Source: Haloarcula rara
GTDB taxonomy: Archaea > Halobacteriota > Halobacteria > Halobacteriales > Haloarculaceae
Direction of reading: 5' to 3'
Assembly (NCBI RefSeq): GCF_029338235.1
Contig: NZ_CP119785.1
Location: 1,302,001 to 1,366,000, forward strand
DNA length: 64,000 bases
The notes beneath the pieces are model-generated. The model saw only the letters and a list, made by a program, of their open reading frames with translations, had not been told where the DNA came from and did not search any database. The number at the start of each line of letters is the position of its first letter. Position 1 is the stretch's first letter. The translations under genes were made by a program, and so were the position numbers. This document shows positions 35,692 through 44,198 of the stretch, one piece after another.

Positions 35692-35814
35692 ACAGCCAGA
35701 AACCTCCCAGTCGCTCGGCGACAGCGAGCCCCCGAGTTCAGCCAGGGCGAGAGCGTAGCTCTCGCGGGCAATCGGGCGCTTCGCGCCCGATGACAGCTGG
35801 GGCTTTCTGGCTCT
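35692..35814. repeat. Hairpin-cassette family H2, copy 2 (reverse)
   Basis: Its reverse complement matches the first 95 bases of copy 1 at 22969 almost exactly, except that one hairpin is cgggcgc-gaa-gcgcccg instead of cggaagc-gaa-gcttccg. The far end carries an imperfect terminal repeat acagccagaaa. Confidence 0.75.
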
Positions 35815-35879
35815 GCGAATCGGCGCTGCAGCAGGAAGCAACGACCGTCCAGTTCCCGAAGCGCGTGATAGACGTAACT

Positions 35880-36539
35880 TCAGGCCTCGGCACGGAGCGC
35901 CGAGCGCACCTCGTCGATACCGTCGTGGCTCGTCATCACCGCCAGGCTGTCGCCGGCCTCGATGGTGGTCTGGGGGAGCGGAATCGTCATCGACTCGTGA
36001 GCGCGGCCGTGGGCGTAGATGTGCGCGTCGCCCGGGAGCTCGACCTCGACGACGCGCTTGCCGATGACCGCCGAGTCCTCGGGCACGTCGATGCTGGCGA
36101 TAGAGAGCTGTTCGGTCAGGTCAGCGAGGACGTTGAAGTCCCCGCCCAGCAGCGCGGTCTTGGCACCGGCGGCGCCCAGCCGTTCGGGGTAGATGATGTC
36201 GTCGACGTCGGCGGCGTACTTCTCGTATATCTCCTCGCGGTAGTCGGCGTCGATGCGGAGGACGGTGCGACAGCCGTGCTCCTTGGCAATCATGCAGGCG
36301 GTGAAGTTGGTGTTCAGGTCGCCGGTGAGCGCGCCGATGGCGTCGGCGTCGTCGATGCCCGCCGCCTCGAGCGTCGACTCCTCGCTCCCGTCGCCGGTGA
36401 CGACCTCGAAGCCGGCTTCGGTCGCCCGGTCAACCTTCGCCTGGTCCCGCTCGACGATGGCGACCTCGTGACCCTCGCTCTGGAGAATGTGTGCGGTCCG
36501 GGTCCCGACACGACCGTAGCCGACGATGACGAACTTCAT
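35880..36539 (-). CDS. trkA: Trk potassium system regulatory subunit TrkA
   Basis: 219 residues from the ATG at 36539. An N-terminal RCK Rossmann domain (GYGRVGTRTA at about 7-16, Asp/Glu binding ribose near VERD) and a C-terminal TrkA_C domain from about 135. One RCK plus one TrkA_C is the single-copy haloarchaeal layout. It gates a TrkH channel by binding nucleotides. No trkH gene is in the window. Confidence 0.93.
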   Translation of the reverse strand: MKFVIVGYGRVGTRTAHILQSEGHEVAIVERDQAKVDRATEAGFEVVTGDGSEESTLEAAGIDDADAIGALTGDLNTNFTACMIAKEHGCRTVLRIDADYREEIYEKYAADVDDIIYPERLGAAGAKTALLGGDFNVLADLTEQLSIASIDVPEDSAVIGKRVVEVELPGDAHIYAHGRAHESMTIPLPQTTIEAGDSLAVMTSHDGIDEVRSALRAEA

Positions 36540-36729
36540 GCGAGTCGATACGACAGCCAGCACCAAAAATGTGAACGTGTGACAGGGCGTCGGCGTAGCT
36601 GTGTCCCAACGGGGACCCGATTCTGGCGGTCTGAAAAGAGAAAAGAGCGATTGGTCGGCCGACTTCGGCGGTCGGGCCGAGTGATTCGAGCAGCGAAGCG
36701 AGCGGTGGCGGCTCACCGCGCCGACAGTG

Positions 36730-37722
36730 TTACGACGTCCCCGTAGGCGTCTCCGTCCCCTCGGTCGGCGTCGCGGTCTCGTTCTCGGTCGGCGTCGCGG
36801 TCTCGTTCTCGGTCGGCGTCGCGGTCTCGTTCTCGGTCGGCGTCGCGGTCTCGTTCTCGTCGGTGTCCTCGGCCACGGTCACGTTCGCAGTGTCCGTGAC
36901 GGGCGTGTCGTTGACGAGGACGGGGCGGTCAAGCAGGCTGCCGGATTCGACGAATTCGAACATCGGTTCCTCCACATCCATCGTCTGGTTGTCGGACTCC
37001 GGGGTCTCGTTGGCCGGCGTCTCGTTAGTCGGCGTCTCGGGCGTCTCAGGCGTCTCGTTGGCCGCCATCATCCGCACCGCGTCGGTCTCGACGTGGAGCA
37101 TCGCGGTGAGTTCCGCCGGGCCCTGTAGGCTCGGTTCGGTGTCGTTTGTCGTCTCGTTGGCCGACTCGTTTGCCGTTTCGTTGGGGACCGGGGCGGACGT
37201 CTGGGCCCCCTCCTCGGTGTAGTTGGCCCCCGGGACGTCGAACAGCGTGATGGTCACGTTGTTGTACTCACCGGCGGGGAGGTAATCAGAGACGCCGATG
37301 ACGCTGTCGGTGGCGCTGTTTTCGAGGGTCTCGTCGTGGATGGCGACGTAGCCGGGCTGGGTCAGCGTCACGTTCGAGACGGTGACGGTCGTGCCGTTGG
37401 TCTCCTGGTCCTCGAAGGTAAGCGACGGACCGTCCTCAGTGGTCTCGTTGTCCGTCGGCACGACGCCGTCCTCAGTGGTCTCGTTGTCCGTCGGCACGAC
37501 GCCGTCCTCAGTGGTCTCGTTCTCAGGCGTCAGTGGTTCGTCCTCGGTCGGCGTCTCGTTGGTCGGCGTCTCGTTGGTCGGCGTCTCCTCTGGCGACGGT
37601 GTCGGGCTCTCCGTCGGTGTCTCCTGCTGTGCTATCGGGCCGGGTACGGCACCGGCCTGTGCTGTGAGTGCCGCTGTCACGACCGCGACAGCGACGGCGA
37701 CGAGTAACGTGGTCCGTTTCAT
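36730..37722 (-). CDS. Secreted Thr/Glu-rich protein with DUF7282 domain
   Basis: 330 residues from the ATG at 37722. An N-terminal signal peptide (MKRTTLLVAVAVAVVTAALT) ends near AQAGA. Then come low-complexity repeats (three of NETTEDGVVPTD and several of NETPT), and a DUF7282 domain (VTVSNVTLTQPGYVAIHDET, about residues 110-165). The C-terminus has four NETATPTE repeats. The many Asn-x-Thr sequons suggest heavy N-glycosylation of a surface protein. No C-terminal anchor was seen. DNA repeats of about 24-36 bases underlie both repeat blocks. Confidence 0.85.
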   Translation of the reverse strand: MKRTTLLVAVAVAVVTAALTAQAGAVPGPIAQQETPTESPTPSPEETPTNETPTNETPTEDEPLTPENETTEDGVVPTDNETTEDGVVPTDNETTEDGPSLTFEDQETNGTTVTVSNVTLTQPGYVAIHDETLENSATDSVIGVSDYLPAGEYNNVTITLFDVPGANYTEEGAQTSAPVPNETANESANETTNDTEPSLQGPAELTAMLHVETDAVRMMAANETPETPETPTNETPANETPESDNQTMDVEEPMFEFVESGSLLDRPVLVNDTPVTDTANVTVAEDTDENETATPTENETATPTENETATPTENETATPTEGTETPTGTS

Positions 37723-37890
37723 GTTGTAACGCAAGCGAGGGCACAGAAGGCGGATTGATAAACTAAGCTGACAGTTCAGAATCGAAGGAACAGCCAACCG
37801 AGGAGTAATCGCCCCACAACGTGCGAAGCCGGCGATTACACGGCTGCCTTTCGACACGCGTTTACGCGGGGGCGGCCGACACCTGACAGT

Positions 37891-38808
37891 ATGCGAGTGA
37901 CGTTCCTCGGGACGAGCGGGGCCATCCCGACGACCCAGCGCAACACGAGCAGTATCTTCTGTAACCGGGACGGCGACTATCTCCTCTTCGACTGCGGCGA
38001 GGGCACCCAGCGCCAGATGATGCGCTACGGCACCGGCTTCGCCGTCGACCACCTGTTCGTGACGCACCTGCACGGTGACCACGTCCTCGGGATTCCGGGG
38101 CTGCTACAGACGTTCGACTTCAACGACCGCGAACGCCCGATAGCTATCCACACCCCGATGGGCACGCGGGGGAACGTCAAACAGCTCATCGAAGCCAACG
38201 GCACCACCCCGTCCTATCCGGTTCGTATCAACGAGGTTTCGGCCGGCGACACGGTGCTTTCTCGCCCGGAGTACGAAGTGCGGGCAATCGCGACCGAGCA
38301 CCGCTGTGCCTCCGTCGGCTACGTCCTCGCCGAAGACGACCGCAAGGGGGAGTTCGACCGCGAGAAAGCCGAGGCAGAACTCGGCATCCCACCGGGACCG
38401 AAGTACTCGAAGCTCCACCGCGGCGAGGCCATCGAACACGACGGCCGGACCATCGAGCCCGAGGAAGTCGTCGGGCCGCCCCGCCCCGGCCGCACGTTCG
38501 TCTACACCGGCGACACCCTGCCGACGGACAGCGTCGTCGCGGCCAGCGACGGCGCGGACCTGCTCGTCCACGACGCGACCTTCGCCGAGGACCGACGAGA
38601 CCGCGCCGAAGCGACGGCCCACTCCACTGCCCGGGAGGCTGCCGAGGTGGCCCGCGACGCCGGCGTCCGGACGCTGGCCCTGACACATATCTCGACGCGC
38701 TACGCCGGCCAGGCCGACAAGCTGGGCGCCGAAGCCCGCGAGGTCTTCGATGGCGAGGTCGTCGTCGCCGAAGACGGAATGGAGCGGCACGTGCAGTTTT
38801 CGGGGTAG
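37891..38808 (+). CDS. rnz: Ribonuclease Z (tRNA 3' endonuclease)
   Basis: 305 residues. The metallo-beta-lactamase signature THLHGDH is at 58-64, followed by TEHRC, a family exosite segment (KLHRGEAIEHDGRTI), VYTGDTLP and HSTAREAA. It cleaves tRNA precursors at the 3' end to allow CCA addition. Length and motif order are normal. Confidence 0.96.
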   Translation: MRVTFLGTSGAIPTTQRNTSSIFCNRDGDYLLFDCGEGTQRQMMRYGTGFAVDHLFVTHLHGDHVLGIPGLLQTFDFNDRERPIAIHTPMGTRGNVKQLIEANGTTPSYPVRINEVSAGDTVLSRPEYEVRAIATEHRCASVGYVLAEDDRKGEFDREKAEAELGIPPGPKYSKLHRGEAIEHDGRTIEPEEVVGPPRPGRTFVYTGDTLPTDSVVAASDGADLLVHDATFAEDRRDRAEATAHSTAREAAEVARDAGVRTLALTHISTRYAGQADKLGAEAREVFDGEVVVAEDGMERHVQFSG

Positions 38809-39138
38809 GCGAGGTTCCGACCGAAGGGAGGAACCTCGACAATGCGAGCGGCGAAGCCGCGAGCAGAGCGAGGCGATGAGCAGCGAGGGACCGCCTGGCG
38901 GTCCCTCGGGCAGTCGGGCGGCTCTGGCGCCCGACGACGAAGCGAATCGCCTCGGTGCGGAACGGTGACCGATGCGGGACCGACGGTCCCGCAGGCAGTC
39001 GGGCGGCAGCGCCGCCCGACGACGCAGGGAGATTCTTCCAGGGGCGCGAGCGGGGGGAGCCACGGTGCTTTCAGGAACAATAATGCATGACAGCGGTCCA
39101 ATAGTGCGAGCTTTATGCCTCCAGACGCATCGATATGC
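38809..39138. repeat. Hairpin-rich intergenic region with a duplicated cassette (family H3)
   Basis: Two tandem units: gggaccgcctggcggtccc + cagtcgggcggctctggcgcccgacgacg (38887-38939, stems cited in part) and gcgggaccgacggtcccgc + cagtcgggcggcagcgccgcccgacgacg (38974-39024). Loops and stem ends differ while pairing is kept. Nothing protein-coding seen. Confidence 0.6.
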
Positions 39139-40215
39139 ATGACTTACCGGATGGTGCACGTCGGGCTCGGTGGCCAGGGAGAGACCTGGCTCACCGAGGC
39201 GATTCCACCGAACGTCGAGGCGGGCCGAATCGAAGTCGTCGCTGCGGTCGATACCGACCCCGAGCGACACGAGCTGGCCCAGGACGAACTCGGGTTGCCC
39301 GCCGAGCGCTGTTACACCGACCTCGACGCCGCACTGACCGACCACGACGCCGACTTCTGTTCGGTCGTCACACCGCCGGCGGCCCACGAGTCGGTCGTCG
39401 ACACCGCCCTCTCCCACGGGCTGGATATCCTCTCGGAGAAACCCATCGCCGACACCCTCGAGGGGTCGGTCCGCATCGCGCGGGCGGTCGAGGCCGCCGG
39501 GGCGAAGATGGGGCTGACGATGACCCACCGCTTCGACCAGGACAAGACGACGTTCCGCCGGGCCGTCGAGGACGCCAGTCCCGTGGACTACCTCACGGCC
39601 CGGTTCACCGGCAACGTCCGCGAGCGGGGCCACTACTCGCAGTACGTCCACGAGATGGAGAACATGCTCCTGCTTGACGGGGCCATCCACCATCTGGATA
39701 TGCTCGCGGCGATGGTCGATGCCCCCTGTGAACGGGTGTCCGCCGAGACCTGGGTGCCGGATGGCGCGGACTACCAGGGCGACTGCACCGGACTGGTGAC
39801 GCTTACCTTCGCCGACGGCACTCGCGCTCAGTACGAGGGGAGTTACGCCAACGCGACCACGCTCAACGGCTGGGGCCACGAGCAGTTCCGCGCCGAGTGT
39901 GCCGACGAGACTGTTATCCTGGACAACCGGAACGTCGAGCGGTTCGGCCGCGACGACGAGCGGGCCGGGGAGAGCGCGGGGCGGGACGACGGACACCACG
40001 TCCCGCCGGTCGAGCGGGAGACGTGGACCAACGCCTGGCTCATCGAGCAGTTCTGTGCCTGGCTCGACGGCGGCGAACCCATGCCGACCGACGTCCAGTC
40101 GACGCTGCAGTCGATGGCCATCGTCTTTGCCGCCATCCAGAGCAGCGAGACCGGCGAAGCGGTCAACGTGCCGGCCCTGCTGGAGGAGGCCCACGGCGTC
40201 ACGCAGGTACAGTAG
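39139..40215 (+). CDS. Gfo/Idh/MocA family oxidoreductase
   Basis: About 358 residues from the ATG at 39139; an in-frame ATG at 39115 would add eight. The Rossmann start MVHVGLGGQGETW binds NAD(P), and SEKPIADT (about residue 100) holds the conserved Lys-Pro of the family. The C-terminal half is the usual alpha/beta dimer domain with the EGSYANAT strand region. Acts on sugars or inositols; the substrate is unknown and no sugar operon is adjacent. Confidence 0.88.
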   Translation: MTYRMVHVGLGGQGETWLTEAIPPNVEAGRIEVVAAVDTDPERHELAQDELGLPAERCYTDLDAALTDHDADFCSVVTPPAAHESVVDTALSHGLDILSEKPIADTLEGSVRIARAVEAAGAKMGLTMTHRFDQDKTTFRRAVEDASPVDYLTARFTGNVRERGHYSQYVHEMENMLLLDGAIHHLDMLAAMVDAPCERVSAETWVPDGADYQGDCTGLVTLTFADGTRAQYEGSYANATTLNGWGHEQFRAECADETVILDNRNVERFGRDDERAGESAGRDDGHHVPPVERETWTNAWLIEQFCAWLDGGEPMPTDVQSTLQSMAIVFAAIQSSETGEAVNVPALLEEAHGVTQVQ

Positions 40216-40349
40216 CGGGCGACGCGCGGCCGTCCGGAACGGTCGGGGCAGCGTCGGCGCCAGCGGCGTGGCCAGTAAGCAGACCTTACAGCTCGCGAGC
40301 GCCGGTAACCGAATCATAGTTAACAGACGGAGCGACGGAGCCACGGCGT

Positions 40350-41522
40350 ATGCACGTCGCCGTCATCGGCTTCGGGAACGCCGGGGGAAAGATAGCAGAC
40401 GCCATCCTGGAGTTCGAGGCCGACACCGGCCGCTCGCTGTGCAAGGACGTTCTCGCGGTCAACTCCGCCGAGATAGACCTCGCGAAACCCGACCGCATCC
40501 CCGAGGAGCGACGGCTGCTCATCGGACAGACCCACGAGCGAGTGAAGGGCCGTGGCGTCGGTGCGGACCCCGAACTGGGCGCTGAGGTGGCCCGCAGGGA
40601 CCTGGGCGAAATCGACCGGGCGCTGGACAGCGTTCCGGTGTACGAGGTCGACGCCTTCCTCGTCGTCGCCGGCCTCGGCGGGGGCACCGGCAGCGGCGGT
40701 GCGCCCGTCGTCAGCCGACACCTCCGGGAGATGTACGCCGAGCCGGTGTACGGGCTCGGCGTCCTGCCGAGCACGGACGAGGGCGGGCGGGCCTCGCTGA
40801 ACGCCGCCCGCTCGCTGCAGGCCTTTACCGACGCCACCGACAGCCTCGTACTCTTCGACAACGACGCCTGGCGACAGGCCGGGGAGACGCTACAGGGCGG
40901 CTACGACCACACCAACACCGAGCTGGCGCGCCGAATCACGACACTGCTCGGTGCGGGCGCGATGGACAATTCGAAAGTCTCCGAGACGGCGATGGACGCC
41001 AGTGACATCAACCGGACGCTGTCGACAGACGGGGTGAGTACTGTCGCCTACGCGAGCGCCGAGTTGGACCGGGAGAGGAAATCGGGACTGCTCGACCAGT
41101 TTCGCGCCAACGGCCACGCCGAGAGCGACACCGACTACGCCCAGAAGGTCCACGGTCTCGTGCGCCGGGCCGTCAACGCCCGGCTGACCTGCCCCGCCGA
41201 CGTGGCGTCGGCCGAGCGCTCGCTCGTCGTCGTCTCCGGCCCGCCCGAGGAGCTCTCGCGCAAGGGGCTCCAGCACGCCCGCCAGTGGCTCGAATCAGAG
41301 ACCGACAGCGTGGAAGTGCTGGCCGGTGACGACCCCCGGGAAGAGGCCGACCGGCTCTCGGTGGCCGTGCTCCTCTCGAACGTGACCGACGTCCCCCGCG
41401 TCGACGCCCTCCAGGAACGAGCCGTCGACGCCCAGGAGCGAATCGAGGCCGAGGAGACCGCCCGCGACGACGCGGTCGCGGAGCTGATTACCGACGAGAA
41501 CGACCAGCTCGACCCGCTCTGA
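40350..41522 (+). CDS. cetZ: Tubulin-like protein CetZ
   Basis: 390 residues. The GTP-binding tubulin signature GGGTGSG is at 110-116, with the N-terminal GFGNAGGKI loop and VKGRGVGADPELGAE typical of CetZ rather than FtsZ. Later DNDAWR and the T7-region sequence TAMDASDINRTLSTDGVSTV fit CetZ. CetZ proteins control cell shape and motility in haloarchaea. It differs from CetZ1 in several loops, so it is one of the other paralogues. Confidence 0.9.
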   Translation: MHVAVIGFGNAGGKIADAILEFEADTGRSLCKDVLAVNSAEIDLAKPDRIPEERRLLIGQTHERVKGRGVGADPELGAEVARRDLGEIDRALDSVPVYEVDAFLVVAGLGGGTGSGGAPVVSRHLREMYAEPVYGLGVLPSTDEGGRASLNAARSLQAFTDATDSLVLFDNDAWRQAGETLQGGYDHTNTELARRITTLLGAGAMDNSKVSETAMDASDINRTLSTDGVSTVAYASAELDRERKSGLLDQFRANGHAESDTDYAQKVHGLVRRAVNARLTCPADVASAERSLVVVSGPPEELSRKGLQHARQWLESETDSVEVLAGDDPREEADRLSVAVLLSNVTDVPRVDALQERAVDAQERIEAEETARDDAVAELITDENDQLDPL

Positions 41523-41539
41523 GACGGTTCTGTCGGGCG

Positions 41540-42514
41540 TTACTGGTGACCGTACACTGGAACGGGCTCGTAGGGCTCTTCCAGATACGCCACGTCCGAC
41601 GCCGAGAGGTCCACGTCCAGCGCCTCGACGGCGGCCTCCAGATGCTCGATGCTCGACGTGCCGACGATGGGCGCGGTGACGTTGTCGTTCTGGAACTGCC
41701 AGGCGAGCGCTATCTGGGCCATCGTCACGCCGTAGTCGGCAGCCAGTTCCTGGACGCGTTCGTTAATCTCCTGGCTGCCCGGCCCCTCGGCGTAGGGCAC
41801 CTCGGCGTTCTCCGTCTCGTGAACGCCCCGTGTCGTCGACGTGAACTCCTCGTGGGGCCGCGTGAGATAGCCAGCACCCAGCGGACTCCACGGAATCGTA
41901 CCGACGTTCTCGCGGTCACAGAGCGGGTACATCTCGCGTTCCTCCTCGCGGTAGGCCAGGTGGTAGAGGTTCTGCATCGTCTCGAAGCGCGCCAGCCCCT
42001 CGCAGTCGCTCACGTGCAGGGCGCGCTGGAACTGGTGGGCCCACATCGAGGAGGCCCCGATGTGGCGGACCTGCCCGCGGGCTACAGCGTCGTCCAGTGC
42101 CCGCAGCGTCGTCTCGATGGGCGTTTCGTCGTCCCAGCGGTGAATCTGGTAGAGGTCGACGGTGTCCATCCCCAGCCTGTCGAGCGAGTTCGACAGCTCC
42201 TGCTCGATTGTCTTCCGTGAGAGTCCGCGGGCGTTTCGGTGGTCGCTCGCGCCCGGGAACCGGACTTTGGTGGCGACGACCTGCTCGTCGCGGTCGTAGT
42301 CGGCGAGCACGTCGCCCAGTATTGCCTCGCTCTCGCCCGCCGAGTAGACGTTCGCGGTGTCGAAGAAATTGACACCGAGGTCCATGGCCCGCTCGATGAG
42401 CTCGCGGCTCTCTCCCTCGTCTAACATCCACTCGCGCCCGCTCCCGAAGCTCATACAGCCCAGACAGATCTTGCTGACTTCGATACCGGTCGACCCAAGC
42501 GTTGTGTACTCCAT
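41540..42514 (-). CDS. Aldo/keto reductase
   Basis: 324 residues from the ATG at 42514 (MEYTTLGSTGIEVSK). Catalytic residues are at D52, Y57 (FDTANVYS), K83 (ATKVRF) and H125 (LYQIHRWD). The sequence GTIPWSPLGAGYL and the group-typical C-terminus fit AKR clades acting on aldehydes or xenobiotics. Divergent from the VOC gene with an imperfect inverted repeat in between. Confidence 0.9.
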   Translation of the reverse strand: MEYTTLGSTGIEVSKICLGCMSFGSGREWMLDEGESRELIERAMDLGVNFFDTANVYSAGESEAILGDVLADYDRDEQVVATKVRFPGASDHRNARGLSRKTIEQELSNSLDRLGMDTVDLYQIHRWDDETPIETTLRALDDAVARGQVRHIGASSMWAHQFQRALHVSDCEGLARFETMQNLYHLAYREEEREMYPLCDRENVGTIPWSPLGAGYLTRPHEEFTSTTRGVHETENAEVPYAEGPGSQEINERVQELAADYGVTMAQIALAWQFQNDNVTAPIVGTSSIEHLEAAVEALDVDLSASDVAYLEEPYEPVPVYGHQ

Positions 42515-42521
42515 AAAATAC

Positions 42522-42548
42522 AACGCACATTGTAAACACAAATGCGTT
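42522..42548. promoter_or_regulatory. Imperfect inverted repeat between divergent AKR and VOC genes
   Basis: aacgca-cattgt...acaaatgcgtt, arms differing by one base, within the 76-base divergent promoter region. It could bind one regulator controlling both genes. Confidence 0.3.
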
Positions 42549-42590
42549 CGGACCGGTACAGTCATTCCGCGGCCGACCCCATCGGCCGGT

Positions 42591-42962
42591 ATGGAGCTTG
42601 CACACGTCGCCATCTGCGTCTCGGACCTCGACCGCGCGCTCGAGTTCTACGGCGAACTCGGCTTCGAGGAGAGTCATCGGTTCAGCCTGAACGGCGTCGA
42701 GAACGTCTACGTCGGTCGCGAGGGCGACGGGGACCTGCAACTCCGCTACGACCCGGACCGCACGACGCCTATCGCCCCCTCGCGGGCCGACACCGACCAC
42801 ATCGCCTTCACCGTCGACGACGTCGAAGCGACGTTCGAGACCGCGCTCGAGGCCGGCGGGTCGGCGGTGCTGGAACCCACGGAAATCGAGCCGGCGGACG
42901 CCTACGCCGCCTTCGTCGAGGACCCCGAGGGGTACACCCTGGAGTTCTACCGCGAGCTGTAG
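42591..42962 (+). CDS. VOC superfamily (glyoxalase-like) protein
   Basis: 123 residues from the ATG at 42591. Two beta-alpha-beta-beta-beta modules: AHVAICVSDLDRALEFYGELGF and TDHIAFTVDDVEATFETAL. The metal positions are H5, a Glu/Gln of the first module, H67-region (DHIAF) and the final Glu in GYTLEFY. Looks like glyoxalase I or a relative. Faces an aldo/keto reductase, both possibly used for reactive aldehydes. Confidence 0.85.
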   Translation: MELAHVAICVSDLDRALEFYGELGFEESHRFSLNGVENVYVGREGDGDLQLRYDPDRTTPIAPSRADTDHIAFTVDDVEATFETALEAGGSAVLEPTEIEPADAYAAFVEDPEGYTLEFYREL

Positions 42963-43001
42963 CGACCGAGGAGCTACCTCTCTGGGGACCGAAGGCGCCG
43001 C

Positions 43002-43247
43002 ATGGTCACGGCCGGCGATCTGTACCTTCTCGCGGTGACTGTGATGGCCCTCGTCGCGCTCGCGGTGGCGATTCCGGTGTTACTCGACATCGTGCGCGAG
43101 GGGCGCGAGCGACTGCGACAGGGGCGGCCCGAGCCGCCGGTGGAGGCCGAGGAGCCGGACGATATCGACGGCGTTCAGTGTCGACACTGCGGGACGGTGA
43201 ACGACGACGGCTACGCCTACTGTGAGGAGTGTTCACGGCAGCTATAG
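43002..43247 (+). CDS. Membrane-anchored zinc-ribbon protein (DUF7577-like)
   Basis: 81 residues: an N-terminal membrane helix (about 7-30), a charged linker and a C-terminal zinc ribbon with CRHC and CEEC pairs. The ribbon faces the cytoplasm. Function unknown. Confidence 0.7.
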   Translation: MVTAGDLYLLAVTVMALVALAVAIPVLLDIVREGRERLRQGRPEPPVEAEEPDDIDGVQCRHCGTVNDDGYAYCEECSRQL

Positions 43248-43278
43248 CCAGGACTAAATCCCAGTCGTTGCGGCGCTG

Positions 43279-43457
43279 TAGCATCCGGCGGCAAAGCCAC
43301 CGGTTCACCGAGCGGGAGGAGAGCGAGCGCTCGGCCTTTTTCGCCCACGTTTTTCGAGGAGTGGGTTGCGGGCCTATGGCCCGCAACCGTATGACGTGGC
43401 GGCGAAGCCGCCACGCTGTTCCCGCAGCGAGCCGAAGGCTCGCGAGGACACCCGACG
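43279..43457 (+). repeat. Hairpin-cassette family H1, copy 3
   Basis: tagcatccggcggc, ggttcac, the stem ccgagcg/cgctcgg (43308-43334), cctttttc, acgtttttcgaggagtgg, two extra hairpins (gttgcgggcc..., gtggcgg-cgaa-...), cccgcag, gcgagcc-gaa-ggctcgc (43427-43443) and gaggacacccgacg. It ends 15 bases before the tRNA-Ser gene. Confidence 0.75.
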
Positions 43458-43472
43458 AAGTAAAAAGTGGTA

Positions 43473-43554
43473 CGCCAGGACTGGGATTTGAACCCAGAAT
43501 CCCGAAAGGGAACACGCTTTCCAGGCGTGCGCCTTACCGTTCGGCCATCCTGGC
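43473..43554 (-). tRNA. tRNA-Ser (GGA)
   Basis: Minus strand: acceptor GCCAGGA pairs with TCCTGGC, anticodon stem CACGC/GCGTG encloses CTGGAAA with anticodon GGA, a long class II variable arm (TTCCCTTTCGGGA) follows, and the T arm is CTGGG-TTCAAAT-CCCAG. The discriminator is G, as in tRNA-Ser. CCA is not encoded. Confidence 0.95.
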
Positions 43555-43580
43555 TCACCAGAGAGTCCGACGGCGTTCGG

Positions 43581-43783
43581 TTAAGGGCTTTCGTTTCCGG
43601 GCAGGCGGTCTCGGGCCGTGTAAGTGAGCGCCGTGGCACCGACCAGCACAGCAACGGCGACGCCGGCCTTCGCGGCGACGGTCACCCGCTGGCCGGTCGC
43701 CAGTTCGAACCCCTGCAGCAGGACGAGGAAGGCGAGGCCGCCGACGACGCCCCACAGCAGACTGGATTTCGTTCGGGGCTCCA

Positions 43784-43784
<1 letters not shown>
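43581..43784 (-). CDS. Small two-helix membrane protein
   Basis: 67 residues from the ATG at 43784 (MEPRTKSSLLWG). Two membrane segments, about 10-28 and 36-54. Its start overlaps the stop of the RidA gene, so it is co-transcribed. Function unknown. Confidence 0.65.
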
Positions 43785-44161
<377 letters not shown>

Positions 44162-44198
44162 ACCAGTGAGCGGGCGGCCGAGGGGTAAAAAAGCGCCG

